From Mucor racemosus (taxonomy: Eukaryota; Mucoromycota; Mucoromycetes; Mucorales; Mucoraceae), in assembly GCA_027405735.1 (NCBI GenBank), contig JAPEHQ010000002.1, forward strand, positions 248,001 through 312,000: 64,000 nucleotides of DNA. Direction: 5' to 3'. Positions within the stretch are counted from its first letter, which is position 1, and every line of letters begins with the position of its first letter. The notes below the pieces were generated by a model, which searched no databases, was not told where the DNA came from, and saw only the letters and a program-made list of their open reading frames with translations. This document shows positions 49,507 through 60,675 of this stretch, in pieces. The position numbers and the translations under genes are program-made.

Positions 49507-52500
49507 TCAAAATTGACCGTTGTTGATGTTGTTGATGTTGTCTCTCCGAAGACTAGATTTCTTCTTTTGTGATTTTGCAACATAATACTTTAGTAGATTA
49601 AGTTGGTCTTCTCTAAAATCAACCAAAAATAGATAAATATCATCCCCAATGACTTCATGAAAAGCAACGATTGCATCAACGCAGGATTTTCTTATATTAA
49701 TAAGAGGATGATTGATAGCCTTATTGAATAGAGGATGAGAATATGTAATTATATAATTTTATCTATGGAAAATGTACCTTGAAAATAGCATTGACACCTC
49801 CTCGTTTAGTTAACCATTCATCAATATAAAATGTTTCATTCATTTCTTTAACCCATTTCCCGAGATACGTAAATGCAGAACCAACAGGATGATATCTAAC
49901 ATCGGTCAATTCTTCATTACAAGGCAATATTAATAAACGATAAATAATAAATGCCATTAACATTTCGAAAGCCGTGGGAGGGTTCAATGTACCTAAAACT
50001 GCATCTAATGCATCTTCTGCAGCAACGCAAATCTAAAACCCACAGCGATAAGTAAATACAAACAAGAACAACAACAACAACAATAATAATAATAATAATA
50101 AACTTACGGTAGGATTATCACTGCATCGAATATCCAATAATGTTTCCATTAATTGAGACTCTAAACTTTTACCTCGTTCATCTAATTTTCTTTCATAGTA
50201 ACGAAATAATCCAGTCTGAGTTACTGCCAATTGACGAATGCATTCCAAAGCAACCGTATTATTATCAAGATGAGGTAAAATAGCTTGAACAGTTTCAACA
50301 AAATTGCCAGCATCTCCTTGCGCTCCAGCCCAAGTCTCACTGCCACTTTCTTCTATACCTCCTTGATCCCATCTTCTTCGAATAGGCACTTCTTTAAATA
50401 ATCGAGTTAACTTACGAAATGTATCTGAACTTGTCGTTTTTGTTGTTGAATTTAATTTATCTATTAATGTGTATAATAAGACTGTCTTGTCTTTTAGATT
50501 TCTTCCATTTGAATTAGTTGTGGTGTTGATGGCAGCAGTAGTAGTAGTAGTAGTAGTAGAAGTAGAAGTAGATTGAGAAGATGTAACAATATTGCTTCGA
50601 ACATTGGATTTGAATACTGGATTTGGAAAATTAACTTTTTCAGGGGCAAAGAAAGGTACATGAATAGGTAATGGATATTTCTCTAAATTGGGTTCAGAAG
50701 GTAATAATTGTGCTGCTGCTGGTGGTGGCGGCGGTGGTAACGTTGGCAATGATTTTTCAGTATTTGTTACTGGATTAGGTACATCAACAGGGGGTAGAGA
50801 AGGAGATGATGATACAATTTGCTTCGTTGTTGTTGATGTTGATGTACTAGAGACCGTGCGAATATCTAATATGGATGCTGCTGCAGCAGCAGAAATAGTA
50901 GGAGCACTATCATCGTTATCATACTAAAATAAACCTGTTAGTTGAAATAGTTTAGATGCAGCAGTTTTTTGTCATACCAAAACATCTACATTTTGGTGGG
51001 TTTGTTTGGTATTATAATAATCAGGAATGGGTATTTGATCTTCTTCTTTTTTATCAAAATGTGTAGTATTGATAGATCTTGATGTGGTTACTGGTGGTAA
51101 TGGTAACAAAGGTACGTCATGATCTAGAATATCATTTCTTTCTTGAATTGTTAATTTATCTACAAGAGGAGCATCGATAATAGGCTGAGATGTATTGTTA
51201 GAATAAGATGTGTGGATTGGAACATGAGCAGAAGAGGGAGGAGGAGAAGGAGGGTCTTGGAATAATACTTCATCAACAGCTACAGGTGGTTCGCTTAATT
51301 GCATTGGAATAGGAATTGTTTCTGTAAAATCAATTACTGGTTCTTCATGTTGTATAATATCATCAACCGCCATGATTGATTCATCTTGCTCTACTGGCTG
51401 TTCTACTTGTTCTGACTCTACTTGTTCTGACTCTACTTGTTCTGACTCTACTTGTTCTGACTCTACTTGTTCTGGTTCAATCTCTTTTGGTTCTAGTTGC
51501 TGCTCAATCGGCTCACTAATATGTTGTTGTGGAATGACAGAAAGTGGGGCTTCTACTCTAATATGGATCCCCAACACTCTACAAATCTTATTGACAGAAT
51601 ATTCATCATATGTAGTTGTCACCATTTCAAACAATCTTTGATTCAATAATCGCATATGCTTAATAAACGTCACTAGAGGAGCATGCCACATTGTACCTGA
51701 AGTGGATGTAGTAATCAATGGCAATAAGATTGCTAAACATTGACGAATATTATCATCCGAATCAAACCACTCGGATGTTACTGAAGTATTATTACTGTGA
51801 TTATTATTATTCACAATATCGAGATATTCTGCAGGTACACCCTCATAAGGTCTTGATGTAACATCTACATCTTCATTCAAACCTATCAATGGTGTTACAA
51901 GTTCATCCATCCACTCCAAAAACTGTTTAGTAAGTTTTCTTCGATTTGCAGGTAATCGTGTGATATCTTTTTTGTTTGTTATTGCTCTATCAATGGCAGT
52001 ATTATTGTTACTGCCAGCAAAACCACCATACTGTATTAAACTATTGAATAATGTATCCACTAATGCAGGATGCTGTGCTTGAAGGAATAGTTTTGCTCTT
52101 ACTAGACCCATTTGAGCCAACTGTTGTTTCGCTTGATCATTTTCTGATTTGCCATCAGCATTAGCTTCTAATATAAGTTTTGGTATATATTCTTCAAATG
52201 TTAATAATCGAAACATGATGCAAGTAACTGAATCCCAACTAAACAACGGCTCTGGGTAATGATCTTCCCATAATTTCATAACGAGTAGCTTGAGTTGTTC
52301 TCCATCTACAGGTGGACTGTTTGGTACATCGAGGTGAATTTCTGTTTGAGAAAAAGCAGGGAATGGGGCCAGTTTCTTTGCAAGTAGTACAATGCCCTCG
52401 GATCGTTGAAACAAATCATCACTTGTGATCAAATTCATGAAATTAGTTGTAGGTTTTCGTTTGATTAAACTGACAGCTGACTTTTTTCGATTAAGAGCGG

Positions 52501-53758
52501 GTACACGCGTTTTGTGTGTTGGTTGATGCGCTTGTTGTTGTGGTGGATCTTGTTGCATTTGAGAAGAAATAGAATATGGTGGTGGTGTTGATCTTAAATG
52601 TGGTGGTGATACTGCTCGATTGTTGGATGGAGACATGGATCTTTTCAAAGACCCATTAGAAGCACTCGAATTAGAGGGTGATATATCATGATTGAGATGT
52701 CTACCTAATGAACTAGACGCTCTTGGTGATATAGTTGGACTATGGGTAGATCTACTATTGTTTTTAGGTATTGTTTTTGATTTTTCCAATTGTTTTTGTG
52801 CTGCTGCAGGTAATTGTCTTAGGATACTGGATCATATAGAGAATGTGTAAGTAGATTGTATAACACTATATATATATATAATCTTTTACCCTTCGCCTCT
52901 ATCTCTCCAATACTCCCAAAATATCCAAAATGCTTCTCTACATGCTTCTTTTACAGCCGGAATTGGATCATTTAAACCTTTTACAATGATATTTTCAAAA
53001 TGATCTGTGCTATGGCTACGATCTATTGTTTGTCGAGTACGATCATGGTGAGCATGTGTTTGTAGTAATGTCTTGATATAAGTAATAGCGTACAATCTAA
53101 CTTGGCTATTTTTCTCATTCATGGATAGATTCAACATGTTCATAACCTTGGGATAGAATTGGGTGTGTTTTAAAAACGATTTTGTAGTTTCTAGAGAAGC
53201 ATTGGCGATCATTTTTTTAGTTAAACTTGAACATCGCATCATACACAATAATATTTGATCTGTTGTATAGGTATCTAAATGTTTGCCAATGTAAATACCA
53301 ATATCTGTAACTAATGATAGAGCTTTTACTGCAAGTTGAGTACGAAGACTTTCGACCTAAATTTTCTTTTGTTTAAATATACATTTTTCATGAAAAAAAA
53401 AAAAAAAAAAAAATGAAAAGCTATTAAAAAACAACTCACGGCTTTCACTATGCCATCTACCACTTGTTTCATACATGGCATCAATACTTCCAGGTACGGT
53501 GGTTCTGTTGCGTTTCCTCGAAGAATACCTCTCAAACGTGTTACTGATTGATCTCTTGCTTCCCAATTAAATTCTGTTTCTTTGTCATGATATGCTTTCA
53601 ACATTTGATTGAATTCTCCTTCCAGATCTTTTGCGCTCCATATCTTTTATATAACAGTTGTTTAATAAGAAGAAACTTTGGTACCTGAAAAAAGATTTTT
53701 TATCTAGTTTTACCTGTACAGGATCTATATCACTTGATCCATCTTTATGAATTGTCAT
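49507..53758 (-). CDS. CLASP/Stu1-family microtubule-associated protein
   Basis: Seven exons: 53758-53714, 53643-53440, 53356-52890, 52826-50978, 50923-50108, 50032-49778 and 49719-49507; 1,282 aa, all junctions in frame. Residues about 16-240 match the CLASP N-terminal TOG array: IWSAKDLEGEFNQML, WEARDQSVTRLRGI, and GLNDPIPAVKEACREAFW. A Ser/Pro/Arg-rich basic linker with SPR/SPS motifs (microtubule-lattice binding type) follows, then helical-repeat sequence and a C-terminal CLASP-like domain (exons 5-7, such as YYERKLDERGKSLESQLM). CLASPs promote microtubule rescue and spindle stability. A 15-bp tandem repeat encodes repeated SEQVE in the linker. It shares a 309-bp promoter with VTI1. The last exons are supported by family-like sequence across each splice. 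Confidence 0.88.
51404..51475 (-). repeat. 15-bp in-frame tandem repeat in CLASP
   Basis: Four to five near-perfect copies of a 15-bp unit (plus strand TTCTGACTCTACTTG) encode repeated Glu-Ser-Glu-Gln-Val. The copies are almost identical at the DNA level, including third positions, so the array is young and likely polymorphic in length. It lies in a disordered acidic linker where length change would be tolerated. Confidence 0.9.
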
Positions 53759-54067
53759 TTTAATATACTATAAATAAAGAGAAATAAAGGAATAAAAAGG
53801 AAAAGGAAAAAACAGAGTTCTTTTTATAAACTAGACATTAAATATAAACATACATACACACATACACATAACAACAATCTCCCCCAAACCAAAACACAAG
53901 CAAAAAAACATCCTGCTTCCCTACACACGTGATTAAACGGAGATTATACACAATGAGCGATAAATACTCTCTCAAACAAGGTAAAAATGTGGGCAATGCC
54001 AAGGTGAAATCTTAGCAACTCTTTTCTTTTTTTCCTTTTTATTTTATACATATATTACTATTCAAAA
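53759..54067. promoter_or_regulatory. Shared promoter of CLASP (-) and VTI1 (+)
   Basis: 309 bp between divergent ATGs. It contains a CACGTG E-box at 53936-53941, the classic site for bHLH factors such as Cbf1/Pho4-type proteins, and CT-rich sequence before the VTI1 start. Function of the E-box is inferred only. Confidence 0.55.
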
Positions 54068-54496
54068 ATGGCATCATCTGCTGGAGGTTCAGAGCTTTTT
54101 TCTAGCTATGAACAGGATTTTACATCCATCACAGATTCTATCAAACAAAAAATAGAACAACAAATTCCAAACCAAAAAGGAGGTAATTTTTTCTTTTTCT
54201 TTTTTTCTTAAAAAAAGATAATGAAATGTTGTATTGATTAAGTTTCATTATAAACAGAGGAAAGAAAAGCTATTATTCGTGCAGTTGAAAGAGAAATTGA
54301 CGAAGCTGATGAAATTGTAAGTTATTAAATCATCATGCTTTTATATTACTATATCTAATTTTCAGTAAAAAAGCTTGGCCAAATGGAAATGGAAATTTTG
54401 AATATTCCTACTCCTTCACGTACTCGATTACAAGCCAAATTGAGGCTTTACAAGTCCGAGGCAGAAAAGCTCAAAAGAGATTTGGTATGTTGAACG

Positions 54497-54528
<32 letters not shown>

Positions 54529-55141
54529 ATATAAAATGTAAAACAATATCTAACAACCACAGTAGAGAAGAACAACAGCAATTGTACCTAAAAATTCGGA
54601 TCGAGATGAATTACTCGGTGGATTTGGTTCTGGTAGTGGCGGAGATAATGATGATGGAAATGATTTTGATGCTTCTACTATGGATCAACGTCAACGTTTA
54701 TTAAGTGGAACTGAAAGATTAGGTCAATCTAGCCGTCGTTTAGAAGATAGTCATCGTTTAGCTTTAGAAACTGAAGGCATTGGAATCAATATTCTGAGTA
54801 CATTGAAAGGTCAACGTGAGACTATGGTTCGAGCCCGAGATACTGTAAGTTTTTCTTTTTTTTTTTTTTTTTTTTTTGCATAATTTCTGCAAATATATTG
54901 TTTATTTAATGAATTTTTTTTATATAGCTCGTAGAAGCTGATTCTCATATCGATAAAGCATCAAAGACACTTAAAGGCATGGCACGTCGGTACGTATTTT
55001 CTGTTATGCAAATCAACACGATGCACAAAGAAACTAACATTTTAAAACAATAGTATGGCTACAAACAAACTTATTACTGCTGCTATTATTTTAATTTTAA
55101 TTGTTTTAATCGTGTTGGTTATTTGGAGTAAACTATTCTAA
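54068..55141 (+). CDS. VTI1: Qb-SNARE Vti1
   Basis: Six exons: 54068-54182, 54258-54316, 54374-54484, 54566-54844, 54928-54989 and 55054-55141; 237 aa. The N-terminal helical domain begins LFSSYEQDFTSITDSIKQKI, with ADEILGQMEMEI in its third helix. The SNARE motif runs from DSHRLALETEGIGINIL through LKGQRETMVRARDTL (Gln at the zero layer) to TLKGMARRM. A single C-terminal anchor (LITAAIILILIVLIVLVIW) follows, ending SKLF. Vti1 acts in Golgi-to-endosome, vacuolar and endosomal fusion. Introns 2 and 3 each have a nearer CAG acceptor that would give an immediate stop, so the next AG must be used. Its stop lies 47 bp from the convergent RAD51 stop. Confidence 0.93.
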
Positions 55142-55188
55142 TTTCTTTTTATATGTAAATAGTTTCTTTTGAATAAAGATAATTCTTG

Positions 55189-55926
55189 TTAATCATCCTG
55201 AGCATCTTTTATACCTTCTTCAGCAATAGCAAATGTACATTCATTTTCTGGTAAAGAAGGTGAATCATAAACTTTACAAATACGATTTTCTCCTCTTCCT
55301 TTTCTGAATTGCAATCGAGTACAGCATGTATGTGCCATAATATTTCCACCTGTAGGTTTTTTGGCATCTGATGAAAATATTGAAGTTGATCCATCTACAC
55401 TGGCTAACATTTGGTTGGTGACAATCACTGCAACTCCAAATTCGTCTGCAATGCGTTGTAAACTTCTTAAAAATCGAGCTAAATGCATTTGACGTGCTGA
55501 AAGTTCTCCACGACCCATATAATCTGTACGATAAAGTGCAATTATACTGTCGACAATGACCAAAGCAAATCTGTTGTGTGCATGTTTCAGATATTATATC
55601 TTCTGCTTAAATATAAAATATACCTTGTTTCAGACATCATGGCAGCTGCTTGAACCAAAAGAGCTGTTTGATGATCAGTATTGTAAGCACGAGCATAAGC
55701 AATATTCTCTAAACAAGCTTCTGCATCTAAACCGAATCTATTTTTATGCAAAATGTTTAGTAATTTTTCATGTTTAAAAATCTCTGTTTTTTTTATCATA
55801 AATTTACCTGGAGGCAATAGATAGTATTCTATTTGTCCTGAATGTTCCTTCTGTATCAATATAAAGACATTTGCCTTCCGCGCCACCTTGTTGTAATGTA
55901 AGCTATGATTTTTACAAGCAATTATT

Positions 55927-55963
<37 letters not shown>

Positions 55964-56782
55964 GAAAAAACAAAAAAACAAAAACAATATCAAAAAAGTC
56001 CACAAACTGAGCAATTTTGTTGTTGAATGATTGTTTTAGAATATTTTGATAAGGTTATAGAAAGATGAAGTATTGGATATTATTTTGCAATATATAAAAT
56101 ATATGATGGTATTTTTCGTTTTGTAAAAATCTGTTGAAAAATGCCAAAAATATATGAAAGCAAAGCTAGTAGTAGATACCTGACAGGAGACTGCAAGTGT
56201 ATGACAAAGTTGAGTCTTACCACATCGAAACTCTCCAAACAATTCAGTGATAGATCCAGTTTCTATGCCACCACCTAACAACGCATCAAGATCATTAGAT
56301 CCTGTGGTGATATAGATGAGTTCGTTTCTTCTTTCTTGAACATCAAGTGCAGTAGTAAAACCAAGGTCAATGAGGCCGCTTACTATTTTTTTAGGTAAGT
56401 TTTTTTGTTTGTATAAATGCAAATGTATATAGAAATACCTTCTTTCATTATCTTGTCTACTTTAGGTTCTGATAATCCTTTGATGGCTAATAATGACTTT
56501 CTTGGAGAATAAGCAATAGCATCAACTGTATAGAAACCAGCACCTTGAAGTTTCTTAATATCTGCTTCTTGGATGCCATAGTCCTTTTTTTTTTTTTTAA
56601 TGAGAATATTTACTATACACATTTGTTTGATTTAAACATACTTTTAATGTAGTAACTAAAACTGCAGAGAAACCTTCATCGTCTCGCTCCTGTTGCTCTT
56701 TTTCGAATCCATCTTGTTTGTCATCAGCAAGAACGATTCGTTCTGGAGGAGATGATTGTTTAGTTGTACGGGTATTAGTCAT
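55189..56782 (-). CDS. RAD51: Rad51 recombinase
   Basis: Six exons: 56782-56642, 56583-56439, 56382-56180, 55902-55808, 55737-55624 and 55570-55189; 359 aa. An acidic N-terminal tail leads to an HhH domain ([20 protein letters not shown]). The RecA core has Walker A GEFRCGKT (145-152), [19 protein letters not shown] sequence, Walker B LVIVD (236-240), and GGNIMAH. The C-terminus [20 protein letters not shown] favours Rad51 over Dmc1 (KGKGE...YDAP), although Walker A Cys149 is the Dmc1-like residue. Rad51 coats single-stranded DNA and drives homologous strand exchange. Intron 3 is unusually long (277 bp) and contains a run of more than 30 T on the coding strand. Exon 1 ATG 56782 lies 131 bp downstream of the zinc-cluster gene's stop. 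Confidence 0.93.
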
Positions 56783-56913
56783 ATTTTTGATGAATGGTAG
56801 AATAAAAATAAAAATAATAAAAAAAGATTTTATTTCAAATAAATAGATTTTAAATATAAAATATGTATGTGTATATGTATAAAATAAAAAATTCAAGCAG
56901 TAAACAGATTTAA

Positions 56914-57831
56914 TCAAGGTGATCCCATATTTTTTGATGAATTGGGTGGAGGAGTTATTGGGTAAATGGGATAATGAACTGTTGTATAATCCATTGCAGT
57001 TGTAACAAAAGTACATTTTGACAGTTGATCTATTAGTAAGGTTAGAACAAGTAAATATATAAAGTACAGGAAATGATAATTTACCCATTAAGCTAGGAAT
57101 AGGCGACGATTGTTTCCATTCTTTTTGTAAAGATGAAGATGATGTATTGTTCCATTGATGTTGTTGATCATTTGTAGAATTAGAAGCAGCAAGAGGAGAT
57201 GTTGGAGTAGAAATTGATGGTTGCATATAAGAAGAAGAAGATGTAGATGATGATGAAGGGGATAAAGATAAATTTAACATAGAAGAAGCAACTACATTTG
57301 TTGCTTTGTCATTTGGAATTGAATGTTGTGATGAACTTTTGTTCAAAATACGAGGTGAAAGTGGTGGAGAAGGTGATGATACAGAAGTATGGTTTGGATC
57401 AAAAGATTTGCTACTACCATTACTATTGGGTGGAGAAGCGTAGGGCATGTTATCTAAATCGAACACAAAAATTGAGTTACACATGCACAAATAATATTTA
57501 TAATAACAAGACTTACTGTTACGATGAAATTCGTTGTGTTCTTTTTTTAATGATGATGAGGAAACACCATGTATAGAATGTCGTTGTTGACGAACATGTG
57601 TATTTGGTCTTTGGTGTTGTAAATGAGGAGATGACATTTTTCTAAAGCCTGATGCAGCATGCTTCAATTCTTTGATTTCTTTTGTTAATGGTGATTGAGA
57701 TAAAGGGCTGGGTGTAAATGCTGTCATAAGTTTCTCGATTCTTCTTAGACGATCTTCAATACGATCAATAGCTTCATTATCTCCTACAATAGCAGTTGAT
57801 GTGCTGGTGGTGCTAGTAGCACTTGCTAAAG

Positions 57832-57862
<31 letters not shown>

Positions 57863-58282
57863 TGCTAATGAAGAAGATGTGATTGGTAGATTAGATGGAG
57901 ATGAAAGTGAAGAAGCTACAACAGATCTTTTTCTACGTTCTGAATTGTTAATACACTCAATGCCATTACTAGCACAAAAACTACAAGGACTATTGCCATC
58001 ACATTTAGTTTTGCGTCTTCTACATGTTTCACAAGCAGAGCCCGAACTTAATCGACGTGCAGTATTTGTTGTAAATACACTCCTTGGATGATCTGACACA
58101 ACGCTATAAACGCAATCATGAAATTCGTCTATGCAATGTGAGCAAGGTCTACCTCCATTACAGATGCGTTTTCTACGTTTACATGGTTCACAACCTCGGA
58201 GTGTTGAACAGCGTTCCACAAGTTGGTTTCGGGTAGGGCTAGGATTGGATAATTTGCGATTGGTTGGTGAACTTGGAGGCAT
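56914..58282 (-). CDS. Transcription factor with two tandem Zn(II)2Cys6 clusters
   Basis: Three exons: 58282-57517, 57453-57085 and 57029-56914; 416 aa. Residues 31-57 (CEPCKRRKRICNGGRPCSHC) fit C-x2-C-x6-C-x5-C-x2-C-x6-C exactly, and residues 84-110 (CETCRRRKTKCDGNSPCSFC) fit it again. Each has the basic loop that contacts CGG-type half-sites in Gal4-class factors. A short heptad-like segment (IDRIEDRLRRIEKLM) follows a poly-Ser run and could dimerise. The rest is Ser/Pro/Asn-rich and there is no fungal-specific middle-homology domain. The last exon is short (DQLSKCTFVT start) and supported mainly by splice signals and frame. Two clusters in one chain are uncommon. Targets cannot be inferred. 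Confidence 0.85.
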
Positions 58283-60675
58283 AGTTGATCTATATTGTAT
58301 GAGATTGATTGGATGGAAACTTTTGGTGTATAATAATAAAAGAGATCTCTTTTTTTTTCTTGCAGCTCTTTTTTTTTTTTTTTTTTTTTTGTTTTGGTTA
58401 CTTGAAAAATGTGTTTGTTTTTGTGCTGTGTTTCTCGAGTATTTTCCTTTTTGTGTATTTATAAATATATATATATATATATATATATTATAAACTTGAA
58501 GATGTATGAGTGTGTATATATAAATATATATATATAGTCAAATAAATAATATAGAACGAAAAATCAAAAAATGAGAAAAAAATGAAAAGAGAAAAGAAGA
58601 AAAAGGAAACGGAAATTAAGAAGGGATAAAAGCCTAAAAATGATAGTGTAAACTTATCGGTGCTCCCTCCGTCGTGTTCCTTTTTGTTTAGAGTGGCGAT
58701 TGACCCAAATTTGATGATTTTATATGTGGGAAAATAAAAGGGGCTCTTTATCCAGGGCGAAACATTTGATTCAGACATGGGTAACTATCAGTCGGATTGG
58801 ACGGATACAAGTATTGAGCACAGAACCGAACCAATCCCATGGCAGTAAAATCCCAAATAAACTATTATTCGGTACATGTTCGGGCAAATTTTATATTACT
58901 TGTTTATGAGGATCAGCCGTGTATTTTATATATTCTTGTGAAATATAAGGTTTTATTTTGTACATCCATCGCAAAGATTAGTATACAAAAGCTGAAATAG
59001 TTGTAGTACATTTATTTAAATGCTTTACAATTTTATTTAAAGAGAGAAAGTGAGAGAGAAAGAAAGAGAGAGAGAGAGATCATCAATGAATAAACTATAT
59101 TCTCTCCCTATTATATACTCTTTTTCTCTACCTTCACTACACCCCCAAGTTCACATACCCGTGATTTTCTTTTGTAACTGTCTGTGCGTCCTGGAGCAAT
59201 TGCTGCTTCTTTTTTTCCCATCAAAAAAATGACGCTATTGCAATCAATTTACTGTCCAGCAATAGGTGCAATGTTTTTTAGTTTCTGCGGACTTGGAGTA
59301 GTTGCCATGTTGCAATGTATGGGCTTTTTACTTTGAAGATGCTGCGTTAATTTACTTTCATTTAGACTAAATTATTCATAAAAGCCTATAAATGTATGTT
59401 ATCACGGATAGGCATTGTCTCTTGATCAATATACCTCATTCAACTAGATATCATATATAAACCATTACACAAACTTCAAGTTCAGATATCAAATCCAACA
59501 TTTAATAACAACTTTTTGTTTGTGAATCCAAGTTTATCGTATCTGAGCTAATCAATTTGAAACATTACACAGTTCATGATGCATTAAGTGGGGGTAGACT
59601 ACTGGTATACTTTATTGCGTTGCATAACATTGCAGAAAATGACGGAGTCGCAACGTATCTGAAAAAAGTTAGCTTCCATATGCATTTTACAAAAACAGAA
59701 CGGTGCTCCAAATTTTGCCAGTTTTGTTTACGGGAATTACAACTTTCATAAATCATTGCTACTTTAATAAACAAGCTAGAGACGTTACATGAACATGTTA
59801 TATTGTCCTTCTTTGTGGCTTTTTACTAGTAGCTTTTGTATGTTTGTGGCATGCTTAGATGATGCACACTCCGATTTTAAAAATCGCTCTATCCTCTAAA
59901 AAAAAAAGGCAGCAAAATGTCGTCCGATATCGTTTGTCAGTTTAGGAACTTGCAAAACCTTCGCACAACGTATACAAATGTGGTTCTAAAAGATATTTTG
60001 AATTTAATGTATCGTTTGATACGATTTTTGGTCCATTTTGAAGCTACTTGATGGAGGTATGCATCCTTTATTATTATTATTATTATTCCATGCTTTTAAT
60101 ACGGCGTTATATATCAAGTTTGAAGACATGGCAATAACACAGGGTTTGTTTCTCATGTGATAGTTGAAGCTATGAAAACAAGAAAAGGTATGAATCATTA
60201 TACTCTTGTAAATCAACTTGTAATGTCACTTATTAATACATCATTATGGCAGCTGCAACAATACTAGTATTGGTTTTTTGTAATGCAATACCCTATTTAG
60301 CTTTTCGTATAGCTTCTTTATTTAATATTTGGCTCCGTTTTGTTACAAACAACTACGCTACAGAATTTAATCTTTTTTTAAAACTGTAGTACAAAATACT
60401 TGTATGTTCTGATTTTACTGTAATATTAGTCAGAAAAAAAATTCTTTTTGTGAATTTGACATGCTGTAAAATAGTGTCCGTGTATTAGATATTGAAAAGT
60501 ATTTATGGAATCGTTTGAAAAAATTCTGGAGATTCGAAATTTTTATTGTTTTCTACGTAATTCTAAGCGCAGGAATTTTATTTTCAAGTACTTTTTTTTT
60601 TTTTTTTTTTTTTTTTTCTGTCAATTCAAAATTGGACTTTAACCATGAGTTGCATCGTTAACCGACTAACTGCGC
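58283..60675. other. Intergenic region, no gene supported
   Basis: Promoter side of the zinc-cluster gene with long T-runs (58370-58390) and TA tracts (58465-58487, 58518-58535), an AG-rich microsatellite (59040-59080), a (TTA)n at 60068-60087 and a T-run of about 27 at 60592-60619. A hydrophobic 35-codon frame at 59229-59336 is noted under rejected items. Confidence 0.5.

Noticed and set aside
59229..59336. 35-codon hydrophobic frame (MTLLQSIYCPAIGAMFFSFC...)
   Set aside because: It has an ATG and membrane-like character and vaguely recalls RNase kappa-type small membrane proteins, but it is too short and ends without a supported second exon.
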